A DNA stretch of 8,595 nt from an uncultured Methanobrevibacter sp. GTDB taxonomy: Archaea; Methanobacteriota; Methanobacteria; Methanobacteriales; Methanobacteriaceae. Location of the stretch: NCBI GenBank assembly GCA_902782595.1, contig CACZNW010000133.1:1-8595 (forward strand). Reading direction: 5' to 3'. A program made the position numbers and the translations under genes. The notes below the pieces were generated by a model, which worked only from the letters and a program-made list of their open reading frames with translations, was not told the origin of the DNA and did no database searches. Shown here piece by piece: positions 4,682-8,595 of the stretch (the stretch's first letter is position 1; every line of letters begins with the position of its first letter).

Positions 4682-4742
4682 TTTTCAATTTAGTGAAAAC
4701 TGATGTTCATTGAAAATATTTGTCTACAGCAGTTGAAAAAAA

Positions 4743-4750
4743 AATTTATA
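4743..4750 (+). promoter_or_regulatory. Probable TATA box of the phosphatase operon
   Basis: AATTTATA at 4743-4750, after an A-rich stretch that could serve as BRE, would start transcription near 4773. That leaves a leader of about 20 bases holding GGAG five bases before the ATG at 4796. The spacing is typical for an archaeal promoter. Confidence 0.45.
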
Positions 4751-4795
4751 CCAAAAAATTAAAAATATTAATTATTACAAAAAAGTGGAGATAGA

Positions 4796-6709
4796 ATGCT
4801 TAAAAATCTTTTTAAAAATAAATATTTCATATTTGCTTTTACGTTTATTTTAGAGTTTATTTTTTACTTCTTTTTTGAGCATTTGCCTATCGGAGGAGAA
4901 TATTTCATACCCGACATCGGTCTTGCACCCATTTTCGGAATAATGTTTGGTCCAGTCGGTGCTTTGGGTCAGGCCCTTGCCAGTTTAACATGGCAGATTT
5001 TGGAAGGAACAAATCCCGTTTTTGCACTTATTGATTTTGGAATAATGTTTTTCGTTTCCATACTCGCATATAAATTATGGTATTCAACATTCAAGAGAAA
5101 AGAAATCACCACTCCAAAATTCGATTCAACCTATAATCTTTTGAAATTCATAACAATAATCACAATAGTTTCGATTGTATATTGGGTGATGATTAATATT
5201 GCATTAAATGCCTCTTCCAAAATGTATGTAATATATCCCTTATATGGCAACATAACCCGAATCTCATATGTTTTAAATATGTTTAATTTTTCAATAATAT
5301 TCGGCCTGGTTTTAATCAGCATTTTCAATATTAAAAAAATACCTATGCAGACTCCTGGAAAATGGTTTAATTTAATTAATATCGAATACAAATATTTTCT
5401 GCTCATCGCAGCCATATTAATAATTCATTTAATTGTTGTTATTATATTTAACACTCATAATACTATCATTTACAACGTATTTTTTGCAGTAACACTAATA
5501 ACTGCAATATTATTTTATTTAAATAAATTTGAAGTGGATATTAAAATAAAAACCGATAACTACTCCATTATTGAAGAAATAATCCTGCTTTTCATGATTT
5601 TATTGTTCATAATGATGTTTCTCATATTCAATGAATTCGAATTCCTAAGTTCCCTTTTCACAAATAATCTCGACACAGCATACCTAACAACAATCGCCTT
5701 AAGTTATGGATGCTTTTTTATTATTTTACTTTGTATAATTCATATCCATTATGTAGAAAAGACAATAACCAATCCGCTTTATGAGTTAATTAATTATATA
5801 AACAGATACACCCAATATGTTCAAAGAGATGATGATTCATCCACTCTGTTAATTACCTTCAAAAAATATTTAAAAAGTAATGACGACGTGTCCCAACTGA
5901 TTGATTCGTTTATTTCATTGAACAGCAACATTAAAAGTCATTTATCAAATATTGAGAAGACAACTGCTGAAAATGAAAGAATTGAAACTCAGTTTAAAAT
6001 TGCAAGCAAGATTCAGTCTGGAATGATTAAAACCGATTTTGATGAATTTTCCGCCGGCAGACCATTTGAAATTTACGGATTCATGAATCACTCAAAGGAA
6101 GTTAGCGGAACATTTTATGATTACTTTGATATTGACAACGACAACATAGGTTTTGTAATAGGAAGCGTGAGTGGAAAGGGAGTTCATGCAACATTATTTA
6201 TGGTAAAGACAATGTATCTGATTGAAAACCACAGCAAATTTGATGGCCGTCCAATGGAAGTTTTTAAAAATGTTAACAATCTCTCCCTCATAAGAAATGA
6301 AGAGTCATTGTCCGTCACATCATGGTTCGGCAAACTGAATTTAAAAAGCGGAAAATTGTCTTTTGTCAATGCAGGACATAATCTTCCACTGATTATGAGA
6401 AATAATGATGATTTTGAATATTTAAATTATAGTCCGGATCACGTTTTGGGAAATCGGGAAAATATTGACTACTGTCAATATGAAACCTATTTAAATCCCG
6501 GAGACATGATCTTTTTATATACTGACGGCATCATCCGAGAGAGTGAAGGGGAAAATCACATCAAATATGCATTGAATTCCAATAAAGATGAAAACATGGA
6601 AGTTATGATTAAAAATATTGAAAATACATTCTCTTTTAATGATGATGAACTGTCCGAAGACATGACAATACTGATTATAAAATATACCGGTTGTGATGAT
6701 AATGAATAG
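4796..6709 (+). CDS. Membrane SpoIIE/RsbU-type PP2C protein, probable pseudophosphatase
   Basis: The 637-residue protein has eight or nine membrane segments in residues 10-320, a linker with likely coiled coil (about 365-400) and a C-terminal SpoIIE/RsbU-type PP2C domain (about 405-632). The domain is clear from FYDYF (440-444), VSGKG (458-462), FVNAGH, YTDG (575-578) and EDMT (621-624). However, the GGD of the first motif is SGT (T439) and the GDVSGKG aspartate is serine (S457). Both aspartates normally help bind the catalytic Mn/Mg ions; D577 and D622 remain. ACA and AGC differ from Asp codons by two or three bases, so sequencing error is unlikely. The protein is probably inactive or strongly altered, acting as a sensor or a partner of the second protein. 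The N-terminal GPVGALGQALASL segment recalls ligand-binding membrane domains such as ECF S-components, but this is only a resemblance. It overlaps the next gene by 8 bp. Confidence 0.9.
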   Translation: MLKNLFKNKYFIFAFTFILEFIFYFFFEHLPIGGEYFIPDIGLAPIFGIMFGPVGALGQALASLTWQILEGTNPVFALIDFGIMFFVSILAYKLWYSTFKRKEITTPKFDSTYNLLKFITIITIVSIVYWVMINIALNASSKMYVIYPLYGNITRISYVLNMFNFSIIFGLVLISIFNIKKIPMQTPGKWFNLINIEYKYFLLIAAILIIHLIVVIIFNTHNTIIYNVFFAVTLITAILFYLNKFEVDIKIKTDNYSIIEEIILLFMILLFIMMFLIFNEFEFLSSLFTNNLDTAYLTTIALSYGCFFIILLCIIHIHYVEKTITNPLYELINYINRYTQYVQRDDDSSTLLITFKKYLKSNDDVSQLIDSFISLNSNIKSHLSNIEKTTAENERIETQFKIASKIQSGMIKTDFDEFSAGRPFEIYGFMNHSKEVSGTFYDYFDIDNDNIGFVIGSVSGKGVHATLFMVKTMYLIENHSKFDGRPMEVFKNVNNLSLIRNEESLSVTSWFGKLNLKSGKLSFVNAGHNLPLIMRNNDDFEYLNYSPDHVLGNRENIDYCQYETYLNPGDMIFLYTDGIIRESEGENHIKYALNSNKDENMEVMIKNIENTFSFNDDELSEDMTILIIKYTGCDDNE

Positions 6710-8585
6710 GCCTGAAAAACTGTTAAAATCAAAAAAATATCTCCTAATGTTTTCAATGATTTTAACCGTTCTGACAATACTGTTTTTTAGAATTATTCTG
6801 AATGTTCAGGAGGTTAATCTGGAACTCATTATTGCTCCATCCATAAGTTTAATAGGTGGACCATATGCACTTTTAGGTTTCAGCATTGTTGAGTGCGGAC
6901 ATATACTCTTATCCGGTCAGGATGAAATTTTGCCAAAATTAATATCCCTTGCGATGATTATTGCTGCCAATATGCTTTTATGGAAATTATGGTATTCAGT
7001 AATGAACAGATACGGTTATGAAATACCCAATTTAGGCCGCCTATACAATATTGTTAAGTTAATCATCCTATTTTTAATATATATGATTATAACCAGAATA
7101 TTATTAAAAGGACTTGAAAATGGAGGTTTATTGAAACTTCATTTACAATACAACATATATGTGATAATTCCATTAAGCATAATAATTGCATTATTTGCAA
7201 TATATCTTACAAGCAAGTTTAAAATACCCGTATATACACCTAAAAAACAGATCAAACGTTTATTACCTGAAAAAGCATATTCAGCCATACTGATTGTTTC
7301 CACCATTATCGGACTTTTAAACAGATTCACAGTAACCAATTCCACATATTCACTCATATTAACAGTTTTGACCTTAATAGGCATTGTAATTTATATATTG
7401 AAACCATTTGATGAAAACATTTATAAAATAAACAAAATTAGTGAATTGAATCTATTTGATAAAATAATTGCTTCCCTACTTTTAATATTCGCCATATCAG
7501 CAGTTACATTAAATATTCCTTTGAATGTATTATTTAATTATTCATATGAAACATTATTATACAATATTTCCACTACTACCATAGAATTTTTCATCCTGTT
7601 CCTTATTCCTGTTTTGATTTATCTTTATTTTTTAGAAAGAACTATGATAAATCCTATCAATAAATTATCCCAGTTAATTTCCAGTGACATTGATTCTTTA
7701 AAGGACTATGAAAAAACAAAAAAAGTGCTGGAATCTCTAAATACTCATAACGAACTGAATTTACTGGCAAAAGCACTTCTTAAAATGGAAGAAGATTTGA
7801 TTAACTACAGCGGACAGTTAATAGAAGTTACCTCTCAAAAGGAAAGGTTTGAAACTGAAATTGAATTGGCACGTGACATACAGGATTCAATGATTCGAAA
7901 AGACTTTGAAGAATTCAGCAGAGATAAAAACTGTGAGATTTGGGGGCTGATGGAACCTGCCCGTGAAGTGGCAGGAGATTTCTATGATTACTTCCGGATA
8001 GATGATGATACCATAGGATTTGTAATAGGTGACGTTGCCGGGAAAGGAATTACCTCAGCACTGATAATGGTTAAAGCCATGACACTAATCCAGGATTATA
8101 CCAAACATGAAAGTGACCTTACAAAGGTATTTTGCGAAGTGAACAATATTCTATGCCAGGGAAACATCGAAAATATTTTTGTAACATGCTGGCTTGCCAG
8201 GTTAAATATGAAAACCGGGAAATTAAGTTTTGTTAATGCTGGACATACTCCTCCACTGCTTAAACAGGGAAAAGGATTTGAATACTTATCTTCCGATCCG
8301 AACCTGGTTTTAGGTCTTATGGAAGATATATCCTATGATTTAAATGAACTCCAGTTAAACAATGAAGACACATTATTTTTATACACAGACGGTATCGTTG
8401 AAGCCAACAACAACTACAAGGAGTTTTACGGAGAGGAAAGATTAAACAGCACTATAAATAAACATGCCTGGGATGATTTGGAAGTCATTATAAATTCCAT
8501 AAAAACCAGTGTGGATGAGTTCTGCGACAATCAGGAACGGTTTGATGACACAACCATGTTCATTGTCAAATGGAAAACAGACTAG
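6702..8585 (+). CDS. Membrane SpoIIE/RsbU-type PP2C phosphatase, catalytically intact
   Basis: The 627-residue paralog of the preceding protein has the same layout: about eight or nine membrane segments in residues 13-310, a helical linker and a PP2C domain (about 392-622). All expected metal-binding residues are present: D426 in AGDFYDYF, D444 in GDVAGKG, D563 in YTDG and D615/D616 in FDDTT. It should dephosphorylate Ser/Thr on a cytoplasmic protein, with activity set by the membrane part. In bacteria this family acts on anti-sigma antagonists; archaea lack sigma factors, so the target is unknown. The ATG at 6702 is chosen over a GTG at 6693 because that GTGAT fits a ribosome binding site four bases before the ATG. 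ATGAATAG contains both this start and the stop of the first gene, indicating translational coupling. The downstream terminator lies beyond the window. Confidence 0.93.
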   Translation: MNRPEKLLKSKKYLLMFSMILTVLTILFFRIILNVQEVNLELIIAPSISLIGGPYALLGFSIVECGHILLSGQDEILPKLISLAMIIAANMLLWKLWYSVMNRYGYEIPNLGRLYNIVKLIILFLIYMIITRILLKGLENGGLLKLHLQYNIYVIIPLSIIIALFAIYLTSKFKIPVYTPKKQIKRLLPEKAYSAILIVSTIIGLLNRFTVTNSTYSLILTVLTLIGIVIYILKPFDENIYKINKISELNLFDKIIASLLLIFAISAVTLNIPLNVLFNYSYETLLYNISTTTIEFFILFLIPVLIYLYFLERTMINPINKLSQLISSDIDSLKDYEKTKKVLESLNTHNELNLLAKALLKMEEDLINYSGQLIEVTSQKERFETEIELARDIQDSMIRKDFEEFSRDKNCEIWGLMEPAREVAGDFYDYFRIDDDTIGFVIGDVAGKGITSALIMVKAMTLIQDYTKHESDLTKVFCEVNNILCQGNIENIFVTCWLARLNMKTGKLSFVNAGHTPPLLKQGKGFEYLSSDPNLVLGLMEDISYDLNELQLNNEDTLFLYTDGIVEANNNYKEFYGEERLNSTINKHAWDDLEVIINSIKTSVDEFCDNQERFDDTTMFIVKWKTD

Positions 8586-8595
8586 ATTCTTTTAC

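Noticed and set aside
5131..5415. Minus-strand ORFs inside the phosphatase genes (also 6184-6369, 6556-6777 and 7139-7384)
   Set aside because: All are antisense to well-supported membrane or PP2C coding sequence and lack start signals or recognisable motifs.

Overview
This AT-rich window most likely comes from a methanogenic archaeon of the Methanobacteriales, probably Methanobrevibacter or a close relative. The evidence is an archaeal Pth2 peptidyl-tRNA hydrolase, an archaeal EF-1 beta, an MfnE-type methanofuran biosynthesis kinase, a two-zinc-finger mini-protein of the HVO_2753 type beside EF-1 beta, TATA-box promoters, and GGTGAT-type ribosome binding sites. The genus is an inference from gene content and base composition.

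Layout. Positions 1-1037 hold no intact gene. They contain a possible gene tail and a perfect hairpin at the left edge, two further hairpins, a cluster of DtxR/IdeR-like TTTAGGC dyads with TATA boxes but no gene to control, a decayed C-terminus of a DUF4143-type AAA ATPase (528-719, minus), and two matching palindromes (749-766, 790-805). Positions 1038-1716 (minus) carry a vapBC-type toxin-antitoxin operon with a palindromic promoter/operator. Positions 1771-2347 are again decayed and include a remnant of an adhesin-like (Ig-like repeat) protein. A ~91-bp direct repeat (879-970 and 2355-2445) brackets this accessory block. Its right copy begins exactly at the 3' end of the EF-1 beta gene.

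Positions 2437-3943 (minus) form a compact housekeeping cluster in the order pth2, mfnE, zinc-finger gene, EF-1 beta. Positions 4083-4601 (minus) encode a Ser-rich, probably glycosylated membrane-anchored surface protein with a strong terminator. Divergent from it, two paralogous multi-membrane-span SpoIIE/RsbU-type PP2C proteins (4796-6709 and 6702-8585, plus) overlap by 8 bp.

The most interesting system is the phosphatase pair. The second protein keeps all the usual metal-binding aspartates. The first has lost two of them (T439 and S457) while the rest of the domain is well preserved, so the operon appears to encode a membrane pseudophosphatase together with an active membrane phosphatase. 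The second point is the gene-less DtxR-like regulatory region followed by stable hairpins, which could drive an iron- or manganese-responsive non-coding RNA or be the relic of a deleted metal-uptake gene.
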